NCBI RefSeq assembly: GCF_016785085.1
Contig: NZ_JAENHO010000001.1
Location: 186,001 to 250,000, forward strand
Direction: 5' to 3'
Source of the DNA: Paractinoplanes lichenicola
GTDB lineage: Bacteria; Actinomycetota; Actinomycetes; Mycobacteriales; Micromonosporaceae
Length of the DNA stretch: 64,000 nt
Both the position numbers and the translations under genes were made by a program. Under the pieces are notes generated by a model. The model was not told where the DNA came from. It made no database searches and saw only the letters and a program-made list of their open reading frames with translations. How positions within the stretch are numbered: the first letter of the stretch is position 1; each line of letters opens with the position of its first letter. Positions 25,398 through 35,415 of the stretch are shown in pieces.

Positions 25398-26263
25398 CGG
25401 GGGCCTCCGCTCGGCCGTTGGTAGACGATGCCCTCGGGCAGGCGCGAAGGCGTGAAGATCGGCGAGATGCGGCTCATCGACTCGGAGTGGCCGAGAAACA
25501 GGTAGCCGCCGGGGCGCATCGCGCCGTAGAGGTTCTCGGCGGCCCGTCGGCTCGACAACTCGTCGAAGTAGATGAGCACGTTGCGGCAGAAGATCACATC
25601 GAAGTCGCGGAACGCCCGCATCGACGTGGTGTCGCAGACGTTGATCTGGTGCAGGGTGACCGCGCCGCGGATGCCCGCGTCGAGCTGGTAGCGGCCCGCG
25701 CCGACCGGGGCGAAGTACTTGGCCCGCCAGGACATCGGCACCCGCTGCAGCGAGCGTTCCCCGTAGCTGGCGTGGGCGGCCTTGTCGAGCACGGCGCTGT
25801 CGATGTCGGCGCCGTGGATCTCCACGTCCACGTGGTCGATCTGGTCCCACTCCTCCAGCAGCCGCAGCGCGATCGAGTAGGGCTCCTCCCCGGTCGAGCA
25901 GGGCAGCGACAGGATCTTGACCGGCCCGGTCATCCGGCCCGCGCCGCCCCGGGCGGCCAGCACGTCCGGCAGCACCGTCTTGAGCAGCGAGTCGAACTGG
26001 TAGTCCTCGCGCAGGAAGTACGTCTCGTTGACCGTGAGCTGGTTGATCAGGTCCTGCAGCAGTCCGGACCGGTCGCTGAGCCGCAGCGCGGAGAACCACG
26101 CGTTGAAGCCGGGGAACCCGGCCTGCTTGATGCAGGTCTCGATCCGCTTGTCGACGAAGTATCGCTTGGACTCGGTGAACTGGATGCCGGTGCGCTTGTA
26201 GAAGAACTCGCGGAACTTCTCGAAGTCGACGGCGCTGAGCCCGGCCGTCGTCGAGCTGGTCAT
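25394..26263 (-). CDS. cheR: Chemoreceptor methyltransferase CheR
   Basis: A 289-aa SAM-dependent methyltransferase that methylates receptor glutamates. The N-terminal helical domain (FREFFYKRTGIQFTESKRYFVDKR) is followed by NETYFLRE. The catalytic domain has SAM motif LSLPCSTGEEPYSIAL, then HGADIDSAVLDKA and FDVIFCRNVLIYFD, all characteristic. It overlaps the HEAT-protein and receiver genes by 4 nt on either side. With CheB it gives the system adaptation. Confidence 0.96.
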   Translation of the reverse strand: MTSSTTAGLSAVDFEKFREFFYKRTGIQFTESKRYFVDKRIETCIKQAGFPGFNAWFSALRLSDRSGLLQDLINQLTVNETYFLREDYQFDSLLKTVLPDVLAARGGAGRMTGPVKILSLPCSTGEEPYSIALRLLEEWDQIDHVDVEIHGADIDSAVLDKAAHASYGERSLQRVPMSWRAKYFAPVGAGRYQLDAGIRGAVTLHQINVCDTTSMRAFRDFDVIFCRNVLIYFDELSSRRAAENLYGAMRPGGYLFLGHSESMSRISPIFTPSRLPEGIVYQRPSGGPR

Positions 26264-26856
26264 CCGACCGCCGCCTCGACCGTGAACCGCAGGAACGGGT
26301 CGTCGGGGAAGCGGCGGACCGCGTCACGCAGCAGTTCGGTGTGCTCCGGGCCGAGCGAGGGCAGCAGCGCGTCGACGGCCGCGGTCACGACGTTGGGGTG
26401 CGGGTCCTGGCGGATCATGTCGGCCAGCCAGGTCAGCGACCCGGGGTGGGCCAGGTCGGCCAGCACCATCGCGGTCATCACCCGTACGTCGTGGTCGGGG
26501 TCGTCGATCAGGCGCGGGATGATTGCCGGCACCGAGCCCGGCATGGTCGACAGGGCTTCGGCCACCGACGTCCGCAGATCGGCCTCGTCGCTGGCCAGGT
26601 GGATTGCGAGCGCCTCGGCGACCTCGGTCGTGTCGTGCGCGGCGAGCGTTGTGAGCAGGGCATCCCGTACGGTCGAGGCCGTTTCCGGCCCCACTCGGGC
26701 GAGCAGGTGCGGCACCGCCTCGGCCACGCCGTCCAGGCCCAGCGCCGCCTCCCGCCGGCAGTCCGGGTCCGGATCGTCGAGCTGCCGCAGCAACGTCTCC
26801 ACGGACGGCGCGGCCTTCGCCTCGGCTGGTTGCTGTTCCCGACGGACAAGTCCCAC
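26260..26856 (-). CDS. HEAT-repeat protein of the chemosensory operon
   Basis: A 198-aa protein made of about five HEAT-like helical pairs: LDDPDPDCRREAALGL, LAAHDTTEVAEALAIHL, SDEADLRTSVAEALSTMP, IDDPDHDVRVMTAMVLADL and RQDPHPNVVTAAVDALL. There is no enzyme motif. HEAT proteins act as protein-binding scaffolds and are found in some alternative chemosensory clusters. It lies between cheB and cheR, so receptor adaptation or CheB/CheR recruitment is a reasonable guess. Confidence 0.85.
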   Translation of the reverse strand: MGLVRREQQPAEAKAAPSVETLLRQLDDPDPDCRREAALGLDGVAEAVPHLLARVGPETASTVRDALLTTLAAHDTTEVAEALAIHLASDEADLRTSVAEALSTMPGSVPAIIPRLIDDPDHDVRVMTAMVLADLAHPGSLTWLADMIRQDPHPNVVTAAVDALLPSLGPEHTELLRDAVRRFPDDPFLRFTVEAAVG

Positions 26857-26874
26857 GATTCCCCTCCTCGTTCC

Positions 26875-27918
26875 TCAGCGGACCCACTGGGCCAGGCGGT
26901 CCGCGATCGCGTACGACGGCAGCACCTCGGTGGCGCCGCCCCGGCGGGCCAGCTCGCCCGGCATGCCCCAGACCACCGCCGTCTCCTCGGACTCGGCGAT
27001 CGTCCGGCCGCCCTCGGCCCGCACCGCGGCCATCTCGGTCGCGCCGTCGTCGCCCATCCCGGTCAGCAGGGCGCAGACCAGCCGCTCGGCCGCGACGTGC
27101 CGGCGGGCCGAGGCGACCAGCCGGTCGACGCTGGGATGCCAGCGGTACTCGGCGCCGGCCGGGACGCTCTTGACGATCAGACCGTCGGTGCGCCGGGCCA
27201 CCACCACGTCGTTGCTGCCCCGGCCCAGATAGATCGAGCCCGGGTGGACCGTCATGATGCGGTCGACCTCGTGCACCCGCAGCGCACAGCTCTCGTCGAG
27301 GCGCCGGGCCAGCGTGGCGGTGAACGACGCCGGGATGTGCTGCGCGATCACCACCGGGGCGCTCAGCGTGCCGGGCAGCTGGGGCAGCAGGTCGGCCAGC
27401 AACGCCGGGCCGCCGGTGGACGAGCCGATCACCACGAGGTCGGTCTTCCGGCCCGTAACGGGCTCGCGGGGCGGCGGCGTCTGCCGGATCCGGGCCGAGA
27501 GCCCGTGGGCCCGGCCGATCCGGGCCTTGGCCGCGGCGCGCACCTTGCCGGTGATCTCGGTGGCGATGTCGCTCATGTTCAGCGACACCGTGCCGCCGGG
27601 CTTGGCCACGTAGTCGACCGCGCCCAGCTCCAGCGCCTCCAGGGTGATCAGGGCGTTCGCCTCGGTCAGGGACGACACCATGACCACCGGGGTGGGGCGC
27701 TCCGCCATGATCTTGGCCAGGCAGGTGAGCCCGTCCATCTCGGGCATGTTGACGTCGAGCGTCACCACGTCGGGACGGGCCCGGTCGAGCTGGTCGAGGG
27801 CGTCGGCGCCGTTGCGGGCCGTGCTCACCTCGAACCCGCCGGCCTCCTCGAGGATGCCCCGGATCGCCCGGCGCATCAGCGCGGAGTCGTCGACGACCAG
27901 GACCGATGTGTTCGACAT
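26875..27918 (-). CDS. cheB: Chemoreceptor methylesterase CheB
   Basis: A 347-aa protein. The N-terminal receiver has VLVVDDSALMRR and phospho-acceptor D55 in VVTLDVNMPEMDG. After a linker, the C-terminal methylesterase domain has GSSTGGP (nucleophile Ser), IAQHIPASFT (His) and LLTGMGDDGA (Asp). It removes methyl groups from receptors when phosphorylated by CheA, opposing CheR. It is 11 bp downstream of the triple CheW gene. Confidence 0.96.
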   Translation of the reverse strand: MSNTSVLVVDDSALMRRAIRGILEEAGGFEVSTARNGADALDQLDRARPDVVTLDVNMPEMDGLTCLAKIMAERPTPVVMVSSLTEANALITLEALELGAVDYVAKPGGTVSLNMSDIATEITGKVRAAAKARIGRAHGLSARIRQTPPPREPVTGRKTDLVVIGSSTGGPALLADLLPQLPGTLSAPVVIAQHIPASFTATLARRLDESCALRVHEVDRIMTVHPGSIYLGRGSNDVVVARRTDGLIVKSVPAGAEYRWHPSVDRLVASARRHVAAERLVCALLTGMGDDGATEMAAVRAEGGRTIAESEETAVVWGMPGELARRGGATEVLPSYAIADRLAQWVR

Positions 27919-27929
27919 CGGCGATCCCG

Positions 27930-29498
27930 TCAGACCGGCTCGAGGACGTCGGCGACGACCTCGTCGAGCACGGCCTCGAGGTCGCGAGCCTGCTCGGCCG
28001 CCAGCAGCTCGCCCACCTGCACCAGCAGCAGCATCCGTTTCTGCTCGGGCAGGTTGGCCACTCGCGAGACGATCCGGGCCTGCTCGGCCGAGAGCTGCGG
28101 GGCGGGTTCGAGCACGTGCCGCCCGACCCGGGCCACCTCGGCCACCGAGTCGACGATGAAGCCGGTCCGGACGCCGCCGATGATCAGCACCACGATCCGC
28201 TGACGCTCGTCGCGCTCACCGCGCGGCAGCCCGAGCCGGGTCCGCAGGTCGACCACGGGCAGCACCGTGCCGCGCAGGTTGACCAGCCCCTCGACGAACT
28301 CGAAGGACCGGGGCACGCGGATGAGCGCCTCGGGCACGCGGATGATCTCCTGGACCGCGTCGACGTCGACCGCGTACTCCTCGGCGTCCAGCCGGAACAC
28401 GACGAACAACTCCTCGTCGCCGCGGCCGTCGTCGTCCCGCTGTTCCTCCGTCATCGGTGGCCCGTCCTCCCGGTCCTGGTGCTCGGCGATCTCGTTGCGT
28501 ACCTCGGGCGAGTCGAACATCCGGTTGACGCTCAGGACCGACACCAGCCGTTTGCCGTCCTCGAGCCGGCACACCGACTCCACCTCGCTCTTGCGCCCGT
28601 CCCCGGCCATGAAGGCGGGCAGCGGCGCGACCAGCTGGTGCGGCACGCGGAGCACCTCGCGCACGGTGTCCATCACCACGCCGACCACCCCGCCGTCGAG
28701 CGAGACCACGACGATCCGGTTCTGCGGCTCGAGCGGGGTGACCGGCAGCCCGAACACGCGGCGCATGCTGACCACCGGCAGCAGCCGGCCCCGCAGGTCG
28801 ATCACGCCCAGCACCCGGCCGCCCGAGTTCGGCACGTGGCTGACCGACTCCGGCGCCTGCACGATCTCCTGCACCTGGTCGATCGGCAGCGCGTACTCCT
28901 GGCCCTGCACGGCGAAGCTGACCAGCTCGAGCGTGTCGTCGCTCTCGGTCTCCACCTCGGACTCCGGCATCCGGGCCGCCGTGCCCGCCGGCTCCCGCGC
29001 CGCCGCGGCCTCGGCCAGCCCGTCGAACTGGCTGCCGACCAGCCGGTCCACGTCGAGGACGCTGGTCATCAGGCCGTCCTTCGACTTGATCACGCCGACC
29101 AGGACGTCGGAGCGGACCGTCGACTGCACCGAGTCGGCCGGCTCCATGTCCGCCGGGTCGATGCTGATCACGCTGGCCACCCGGTCGACCACGAAGCCGA
29201 GCGGCACACCGCCGTCCACGATGATCACCCGGGTGGTCTCGTCGTGCTCGGCCGTCTCCATGGCGCAGCACTCGCGCAGGCTCACCACCGGCAGCACCCG
29301 GCCCCGCAGGTTGGCCAGGCCCTCCAGGGCGGGCGGGCCGAGCGGCACCTTGACCACGGCGGGCATCCGGATGATCTCCTGGACCTGGCTCATCGGGAAG
29401 GCGTAGCGCTCGCCGGCCATGTCGAACGTGACGTAGTCGGCGTTGCCGCCGTCGGTCTCCTCGTCCCGGTCGTCCTCGCTGGTCATGAGCGCGCTCAC
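27930..29498 (-). CDS. Triple-domain CheW coupling protein
   Basis: A 522-aa protein with three consecutive CheW domains at about 20-150, 185-325 and 355-510. Each has the pattern of a first strand ([45 protein letters not shown]), an IIRMP/IVQAP/IIRVP block, then an [17 protein letters not shown] core. Acidic linkers separate them. Ordinary CheW is a single domain of about 150 aa. A triple CheW can bridge several CheA or receptor tips and suits an unusual array. It overlaps the receptor gene by 4 nt (ATGA). Confidence 0.93.
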   Translation of the reverse strand: MSALMTSEDDRDEETDGGNADYVTFDMAGERYAFPMSQVQEIIRMPAVVKVPLGPPALEGLANLRGRVLPVVSLRECCAMETAEHDETTRVIIVDGGVPLGFVVDRVASVISIDPADMEPADSVQSTVRSDVLVGVIKSKDGLMTSVLDVDRLVGSQFDGLAEAAAAREPAGTAARMPESEVETESDDTLELVSFAVQGQEYALPIDQVQEIVQAPESVSHVPNSGGRVLGVIDLRGRLLPVVSMRRVFGLPVTPLEPQNRIVVVSLDGGVVGVVMDTVREVLRVPHQLVAPLPAFMAGDGRKSEVESVCRLEDGKRLVSVLSVNRMFDSPEVRNEIAEHQDREDGPPMTEEQRDDDGRGDEELFVVFRLDAEEYAVDVDAVQEIIRVPEALIRVPRSFEFVEGLVNLRGTVLPVVDLRTRLGLPRGERDERQRIVVLIIGGVRTGFIVDSVAEVARVGRHVLEPAPQLSAEQARIVSRVANLPEQKRMLLLVQVGELLAAEQARDLEAVLDEVVADVLEPV

Positions 29499-31453
29499 CC
29501 GGCGTTCTGCAGCTCGTCGGCGAGCGCCGCGATCTCCTCGACGGCGGCCGCCAGTTCCTCCGCACCCTGGGCCTGCTCGCGGGCCGCGGTCGAGGCCTGG
29601 CCGGCGAGCTGCTCGGCCTGGTTGGCCGCGGTGGCGATCTGCTCCAGGCCGGACTTGACCTCGCCCAACGTCCCGGCGATCGACTGCGCGGACTCGCGGA
29701 CCTCGTCGTTGCCCGCACGCACCTGCTGCATGTCACGCTCGATCTCGCTCAGCCGCTCGGTGGTCACCTTGGCCGCCTCGACCTCGGCCAGCGCCTGCCG
29801 GCTGGTCTCCTCGAGGTCGCCGCGCACTTCCACGATGCGGTCCTGCACCGACTTGACCAGATCCTTGATCCGGTCGGCGTTGTCGGCCGAGTCGCGGGCC
29901 AGGTTGCGGATGTCGGTCGAGACCACCGCGAAGCCCTTGCCGAACTCGCCCGCCCGGGCCGACTCGACCGAGCCGTTGACGGCCAGCATGTTGGTCTGGA
30001 TCGAGACGTTGGCGATGGCGTCGACGATCTTGTCGATGCGCCGGGAGATCTGCTCGAGCTCGGAGACCTTGCGGACGTTCTCGATGCCGTCGCGGGCGGC
30101 CTGGCCGATCGCCTGAATCATCGAGTCGACCGACACCTTGTTCGCGCCCAGCAGCTCGAGGATGGCGTCGGCCCGCTCGACCGCGGCACCGCCCCGGGTC
30201 GCCGACAGCTGCGCGCCCTGCTCGATCTTGGTGACGGCTTCGCTGGTCTGCTGGGCCTTCTCGGCCGCCGTCCGGGCCCCCGAGTTGATCTCGGAGATGG
30301 CCGTGTTGATCTGGGCCGCGGCCCGGTTGATCTCCTCCACCGCGGCCGACAGCTCCTCGGCGGTCGAGGCGACGTCCTCGGCACTCTTGGTGATGTCGGT
30401 GCTCGACCGCAGCGTCTCCGAGACCTCGGCCAGCGCCTCGGCCGCCTGCTCGCTCTGCCGCAGCGCGCCGGTCTGCTGATTCACCGTCTGCAACGACTGC
30501 TCGCACGCCGCCGACTGCTGCTCGGCCGCCGCGGCGATCTCCTCCGACCGGGCCTTGGCCGAGCCCGCCGCGGCCTGCGCCTGCACCGCCGCGCCGGCCA
30601 TCTCGGTCGCGCCCGCCATGATCGAGCCCATGTCGGCCCGGATGGTCTCGAGCTGATCGGTGATGGTCTTGCCCTTCTCGACCTCGCCGCGGGCCGTCTC
30701 GGCCGAGGACTGCACGCCCGAGGCGATCACGGTGACGCTCTCGCGCACCTCGTCGATCAGGTCGCGGATCTGCCGGGCGCTGCGCTCGCTCGTCTCGGCC
30801 AGCGTGCGCACCTCGTCGGCCACCACCGCGAAGCCCTTGCCGTGCTGGCGGGCCCGGGCGGCCTCGATGGCCGCGTTGAGCGCGAGCAGATTCGTCTGGT
30901 CCGCGATGTGTGCAACTGTTTTGACAATCTCGCCGATCTCGTCGGCCTGCTTCTCGAGCTCGCTGATCGTGCCCACCGAGGCGGTCTGCCGGGTCGAAGC
31001 GTTGTCGACGTTGGCCAGCAACATGCTGATGCCGTTACGGGTCTCCTGCAGCAGGCCCTGCAAAGCCTGACTGAGCTCGGCGACCTGCCGGGTAGTGGTC
31101 TCCTGCCGGCCGACCTGCTCCTCGACCTGGTTCATGGCGGCCAGGCTCTGCTGGGTCGCGCCGGAGGCCTGTTCGGCGCCGGCCGAGATCTGCTGCATGG
31201 CTTCGGTCAGCTGACGCGAGGCCTCGGCCGCCTCGGCGTTCTGGGCCGAGATCTCGGCCGTGGCGGCGGCGATCCGCTCGGCCGCCTGCTGCTGTTTGGC
31301 GACCGAGCGGGCCTGCCGCCGGCTCGCCTCGGTGTCGCCCGCGCCGGGGCCCCCGCCGCGGGCCGGGCGGGTGGACACCGGCGCGGAGACCGGCCGGCTC
31401 GCGCGAGCGGGGTCGGTGGCCCGCCCGTTGGCGCTACTCGTAGTCAAGGGCAT
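29495..31453 (-). CDS. Soluble chemoreceptor with two signalling hairpins
   Basis: A 652-aa, almost entirely helical protein with no membrane segment or sensor domain. It has two receptor hairpin tips: residues about 180-222 ([18 protein letters not shown]...[16 protein letters not shown]) and about 478-520 ([20 protein letters not shown]...[16 protein letters not shown]). Each is flanked by long heptad-rich coiled coil. The second tip is diverged from the standard [16 protein letters not shown] consensus. It is the first gene of the operon. Two tips in one chain could join neighbouring CheA/CheW units. Confidence 0.9.
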   Translation of the reverse strand: MPLTTSSANGRATDPARASRPVSAPVSTRPARGGGPGAGDTEASRRQARSVAKQQQAAERIAAATAEISAQNAEAAEASRQLTEAMQQISAGAEQASGATQQSLAAMNQVEEQVGRQETTTRQVAELSQALQGLLQETRNGISMLLANVDNASTRQTASVGTISELEKQADEIGEIVKTVAHIADQTNLLALNAAIEAARARQHGKGFAVVADEVRTLAETSERSARQIRDLIDEVRESVTVIASGVQSSAETARGEVEKGKTITDQLETIRADMGSIMAGATEMAGAAVQAQAAAGSAKARSEEIAAAAEQQSAACEQSLQTVNQQTGALRQSEQAAEALAEVSETLRSSTDITKSAEDVASTAEELSAAVEEINRAAAQINTAISEINSGARTAAEKAQQTSEAVTKIEQGAQLSATRGGAAVERADAILELLGANKVSVDSMIQAIGQAARDGIENVRKVSELEQISRRIDKIVDAIANVSIQTNMLAVNGSVESARAGEFGKGFAVVSTDIRNLARDSADNADRIKDLVKSVQDRIVEVRGDLEETSRQALAEVEAAKVTTERLSEIERDMQQVRAGNDEVRESAQSIAGTLGEVKSGLEQIATAANQAEQLAGQASTAAREQAQGAEELAAAVEEIAALADELQNAG

Positions 31454-31827
31454 GGAGGTGGGCTCCCCTCTCCTGGAAGCTGCCGAGGACGCCGGACCAG
31501 GCCGGACCAGGCGCTTTCCTCACCTTCGGATCCTGGCACCGGCCACGGCGGCAGGAGTGGCGTTCGAAGGACTTGCAACTGCCTGATTTTTTCCGCCGTG
31601 TGGCAGGTTGCACGGCCCCGATGAGGACCGGAGCTCAGCCATGTCCTCGGCGGGCGCTCGAGGACGGGGCGGCGTCGCCCGGGAGCCAGGGCCGGCCCGC
31701 ATCCGGCTTCGTACGGAGTTCGCCACCGGCTGGATCTTCCGCGGAAAGATCCAGTCGTCATGGCGACACATCAACCGTCGTTTCTGCGGATGCGACGAAG
31801 ATGGCAGGCAGACGCTAGGAGCAGCAT
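31454..31827. promoter_or_regulatory. Divergent intergenic region with a strong palindrome
   Basis: A 374-bp gap between the chemosensory operon and the unknown two-gene unit, with no supportable gene. CTGGATCTT (31730-31738) and AAGATCCAG (31746-31754) are perfect 9-bp inverted arms around CCGCGGA, a likely dimer-binding site about 75 bp before the rightward start. A second imperfect inverted repeat at 31574-31612 (TGCAACTGCC / GGCAGGTTGCA) encloses a run of six Ts and may be a hairpin. Confidence 0.6.
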
Positions 31828-33894
31828 TTGACTGTCCACCTCCGGGGGCGAACCGCGATCGCCGACCGGCCCGTCGACGGCCCGCTGGACCATCTGCGCA
31901 CGATGATCCAGGCGCTTCCGGTGCCCACCGCGCCGCTGACGTTTCCCAGCCGGGAGGCGGCGCTCGGGCTGGCCCTGATGGACCTGTCGTTCCGGCTCGA
32001 CCACGTGCCCCGGCTCTCGGAGCACCTGACGCTGATGGACCGCGGGCACATGAGCCGCACGATCAGCGTCGACGTCGACCTCGACCTGATCTCCGGGCGG
32101 CTGCGCGACACGCTGCTGGTGCCCGGCGATCCGGAACGGGCCGGGCCGCCGTCGCTGTGGGTGCCGGTGTCCCGCTACAGCCGCCGCGACCTGGCCCCGG
32201 TGACGATCCGCGACTCCAGCGGCGAGGTGGTGCCGCGCCTGTCGCACCGCGACGCCAACCGGGTCACCGCGGCCGCCTTCGTCAAGCTGCTGAGCATGCT
32301 GATCAACGCGCACGACGACGTGTCGGCGCCGGCCAGCCCGATCCATCAGCTGCGCCACACCCACCAGCGGTCGCGCTGGCTGATCGAGGCCGCGATCACC
32401 GAGCTGATCATGGTGGGCGCGCCGGCCGGGCCGCGGCTGCACACCCCGCTCGACCACGCCGACCTGCTCGACACGGGCGGTGGCGGTTCCCGAGCCGTAC
32501 GGGATCTGGCCCTGCTCGGCCTGGACGACCTGTTCGCGTCGGAGGGCGGCGAGGTGCCGTTCGCCCGGCTGCTGCAGCTCGCGATCCGGCAATACGTGCT
32601 GGTCGCGCAGCTCGGCCTGGGCCGCCCGCGCCGGTTCCTGACCTGGGACGCGCCGCTGCTGCCGGCCCAGCACCGCCCGGCCCCGCTGCAGTCGCTGGCC
32701 AAGAGCGTGCTGCCGGTCAACCGCGAGTTCGTCGTCGAGTACGAGACCGAGATCCCGCGGTCGGTCAAGGCGTACCACCTGACCCTGGAGACCCGGCAGG
32801 AGATCAGCGTCCGCCGGTTCCTGATGTCGTGCGACGTCGACGAGGAGTTCGTCGAGGTGCTGGCCCAGGATCTGGAGTCGGTGGCCCACCGTGCGGAGGC
32901 GCTGGGCAGCCACCACAAGCTGCTCGAGCTCGAGATGCAGAGCATCGCCTCGCGGCTGGCCGAGCTGGGCCGGCGGCGGCTGGTCGACCTGGCCGGCTAC
33001 GAGGCCTATCTGGCCCGCCTGCCGATCCCGGTCGGTCCCGGCTCGGCGCCCCCGCCCCGGCCGCTCAGCGCCAAGCAGGTGGTCGACGCGCTCTCCGCGG
33101 GCGACTGCTCGCTCGAGGTGCTGGCCGCCTTCTGCGCGCATTACGCCTCCGACGGCATGCAGCACCTGGCCAAGAGCGACCTGGCCGGGCCGGCCCTGCG
33201 CAACATCGCCGCCGGGCTGCGCGCCTCGCAGGTCGGGCGCGACATCACCACCGACAACGACCCCCGCGAGTACGGCGCGCACGCGAACTGGCGCCGCCCG
33301 TCGGTCGAGCTCAGCCCGCAGTCGACCGAGCCCGTACGGGTGTTCGCCTTCATGACGCTGGCCGACGAGGCCCCGGCGCTGATCGAGAGCATCACCCGGA
33401 TGGTGGCCGGGCTGGCCCTGGTGGTGCTCGGGATCGGCACGCTGCTCTCGGGCGGGGTGGCCTGGCTGTATTCGCCCGAGATCCCCGAGGACTTCGTGCC
33501 CGAGCAGGCCGACGCCGTGGTCGCGGTGCTGCTGCTGGTGCCCGGCCTGCTGCTGGCCCGGCTCGACCTGCCCAGCACGAAATCGGTGCTGGGCCAGCTG
33601 CACCAGTTCCAGCGGACCCTGGCCGCCGCCTCGGTCGTGGTCACCACCGCCCTGGCCATCGTGGTCGGCACCGTGCAGTCCGACCGTGAGATGACCCGGC
33701 TCTTCCAGCTCGCGCTGGCCGTGCTGATCGGCATCCTGATCTGCTGTGTGTGCGAGTTCTACGCCCGGCGGATCCACCGCAGCAGCCCGGTGCCGCGCTC
33801 GACGAAGATCCCGCGCTGGCTGCGCGACGCCCGCCGCTCGACCCGCCCGCCGGTCGAGCCGGACGACTTCTTCGACGCCCGTGGAGAGGTGTAG
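31828..33894 (+). CDS. Large membrane protein of unknown function
   Basis: I do not recognise this 688-aa protein. Residues 1-510 are soluble, with no motif I can name. About four membrane helices lie near the C-terminus (around 520-545, 560-582, 600-618 and 625-648), followed by a basic tail RRIHRSSPVPRSTKIPRWLRDARRS. The large N-terminal part therefore probably faces the cytoplasm. It starts at TTG 31828, with AGGAG six bases upstream. Its stop almost touches the next ATG (TAGATG), so the two form an operon. It is divergent from the chemosensory operon. Confidence 0.75.
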   Translation: MTVHLRGRTAIADRPVDGPLDHLRTMIQALPVPTAPLTFPSREAALGLALMDLSFRLDHVPRLSEHLTLMDRGHMSRTISVDVDLDLISGRLRDTLLVPGDPERAGPPSLWVPVSRYSRRDLAPVTIRDSSGEVVPRLSHRDANRVTAAAFVKLLSMLINAHDDVSAPASPIHQLRHTHQRSRWLIEAAITELIMVGAPAGPRLHTPLDHADLLDTGGGGSRAVRDLALLGLDDLFASEGGEVPFARLLQLAIRQYVLVAQLGLGRPRRFLTWDAPLLPAQHRPAPLQSLAKSVLPVNREFVVEYETEIPRSVKAYHLTLETRQEISVRRFLMSCDVDEEFVEVLAQDLESVAHRAEALGSHHKLLELEMQSIASRLAELGRRRLVDLAGYEAYLARLPIPVGPGSAPPPRPLSAKQVVDALSAGDCSLEVLAAFCAHYASDGMQHLAKSDLAGPALRNIAAGLRASQVGRDITTDNDPREYGAHANWRRPSVELSPQSTEPVRVFAFMTLADEAPALIESITRMVAGLALVVLGIGTLLSGGVAWLYSPEIPEDFVPEQADAVVAVLLLVPGLLLARLDLPSTKSVLGQLHQFQRTLAAASVVVTTALAIVVGTVQSDREMTRLFQLALAVLIGILICCVCEFYARRIHRSSPVPRSTKIPRWLRDARRSTRPPVEPDDFFDARGEV

Positions 33895-35415
33895 ATGACG
33901 TCCCCCGCCAACTCCACCAAGTCGTCCGAGCTGGCCCGGATCGCGGCCGAGGCGGCCGGCACGTACTTCTCGTCGGTGCAGTTCACGCTGACCCACGGGC
34001 TCGGCAACGGCCCGCCCCCGATGCCGGTCATCGACCCCGACAAGGACGACCCGAACGGCTGGCCGACCGACTTCTGCCACTTCTCGGCGGCCGGGCTGTC
34101 GGTGTCGGTGTCGACGTGGCCGTCGGCGATGTCGGCGTTCAGCGGCCGGGTGCAGATCGGCACCGACGAGGACGCCGGTCACCGCGACACGTATTCGTAC
34201 TTCGGGCACGCGGTGCCCAACCCCGGGTTCCTCAACCAGTCCACCCGCAAGGTCGAGGTGCTGATCACGCTGGGCACCGCGCACTGGTCGCCGACCTACC
34301 GCGAGGCGCTGATGCAGGCGCTGATCATCGAGAAGCTGACCGCCCTGGCCGCCGAGCGCGACGCCCCGGTGCTGCACCTGCACACCCCGGTCGCGCCGGT
34401 GCCGCTGAGCATCAAGAGCGAGCGCGGCGACGGCTCCAACGAGCGGCTGCGCGACGCGATCGCGCCCTGTCTGCGGTTCTCGATCGGGGTCGACCCGCAG
34501 ATGTCCGGCGCCCGGCTCGACTTCGAGACCGAGCTGGCCGCGCTGGCCGAGGAGTACGGCTTCGGGCTCAAGCTGAGCGATCAGCGGTTCAACCGCGTAC
34601 GGGGGGAATGGTTCACGATCCGCGGCTTCGACCGGGAACGCTTCCGGCAGGCCCGCAACCGGCTCTTTCCGCGGGCGTCGTCCAACACCCCGCGGCGGGC
34701 CGCCGTCGTGAGCGTGGTCGGCCCCTCCCGTACGGGAACCACGGCGACCGCGGTGGCGGCGCTGCGCGAACGTGGGGTCGGGGTGCTGGCCGCGTCCATC
34801 TCGAGCATGCGCAAGACGACCTTCATCAACCTGGTGCTGCCGGTCGACCCCGAGGTGCCCGAGGAGCTGCCGCCGTGGTCGGGTGGCTGGCTCGACGCGC
34901 TGCCCAGGCTGAGCGGCTTCGCCACGCTGCGCCCCGCGGTCACCGACCGGGCCGACGACAGCCTGATCGCGGACTGGAAGGTGGCCGTCAGCCCGCCGAT
35001 GCGCTGCACCTATCCGAACTCGAGCCAGCAGACCGGCGCCACCACGACCGGCCGGGTGCCCTACCCGATCTGGCTGTGGTGGCAAATTCCCCACCGTACG
35101 GTCGACACCCCGGCCCTGCTCGGCGTGGTGCAGGCCGCGCTGCAGCCGCACACCCGGCGCTGCGAGATCGCCTACGCCCAGTCCCGCCTGTGCCGGGGCG
35201 ACGTCGTCCGCGGCCGGGCCAAGCTGATCGTGATGCTGTCGCAGGAGAAACGCGACCACGCGGCCGTGCAGCGCCTGCTGACCGACGCCACCGAGACGGC
35301 CCAGCTACGCATCCGCGAACAACTGCCCGCCCTCGGCCGCGTCGACCCGAGCAAGGTCCGCCTGCGCCTGTCACCGCGCGAGCGATGGCTGACGTACGCG
35401 GGCATCTCGGCCTAA
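33895..35415 (+). CDS. Unknown protein with a possible ACT-like segment
   Basis: A 506-aa soluble protein with no family I can name. Residues about 268-320 (VVSVVGPSRTGTTATAVAALRERGVGVLAASIS) look like an ACT-type ligand or dimer domain: a strand, VGP-R-GT turn, helix, then GV-V-ASIS strand. The C-terminus ends with LSPRERWLTYAGISA. It starts immediately after the stop of the membrane protein, so the two are translationally linked. It overlaps the convergent exonuclease-family gene by 4 bp. Confidence 0.72.
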   Translation: MTSPANSTKSSELARIAAEAAGTYFSSVQFTLTHGLGNGPPPMPVIDPDKDDPNGWPTDFCHFSAAGLSVSVSTWPSAMSAFSGRVQIGTDEDAGHRDTYSYFGHAVPNPGFLNQSTRKVEVLITLGTAHWSPTYREALMQALIIEKLTALAAERDAPVLHLHTPVAPVPLSIKSERGDGSNERLRDAIAPCLRFSIGVDPQMSGARLDFETELAALAEEYGFGLKLSDQRFNRVRGEWFTIRGFDRERFRQARNRLFPRASSNTPRRAAVVSVVGPSRTGTTATAVAALRERGVGVLAASISSMRKTTFINLVLPVDPEVPEELPPWSGGWLDALPRLSGFATLRPAVTDRADDSLIADWKVAVSPPMRCTYPNSSQQTGATTTGRVPYPIWLWWQIPHRTVDTPALLGVVQAALQPHTRRCEIAYAQSRLCRGDVVRGRAKLIVMLSQEKRDHAAVQRLLTDATETAQLRIREQLPALGRVDPSKVRLRLSPRERWLTYAGISA

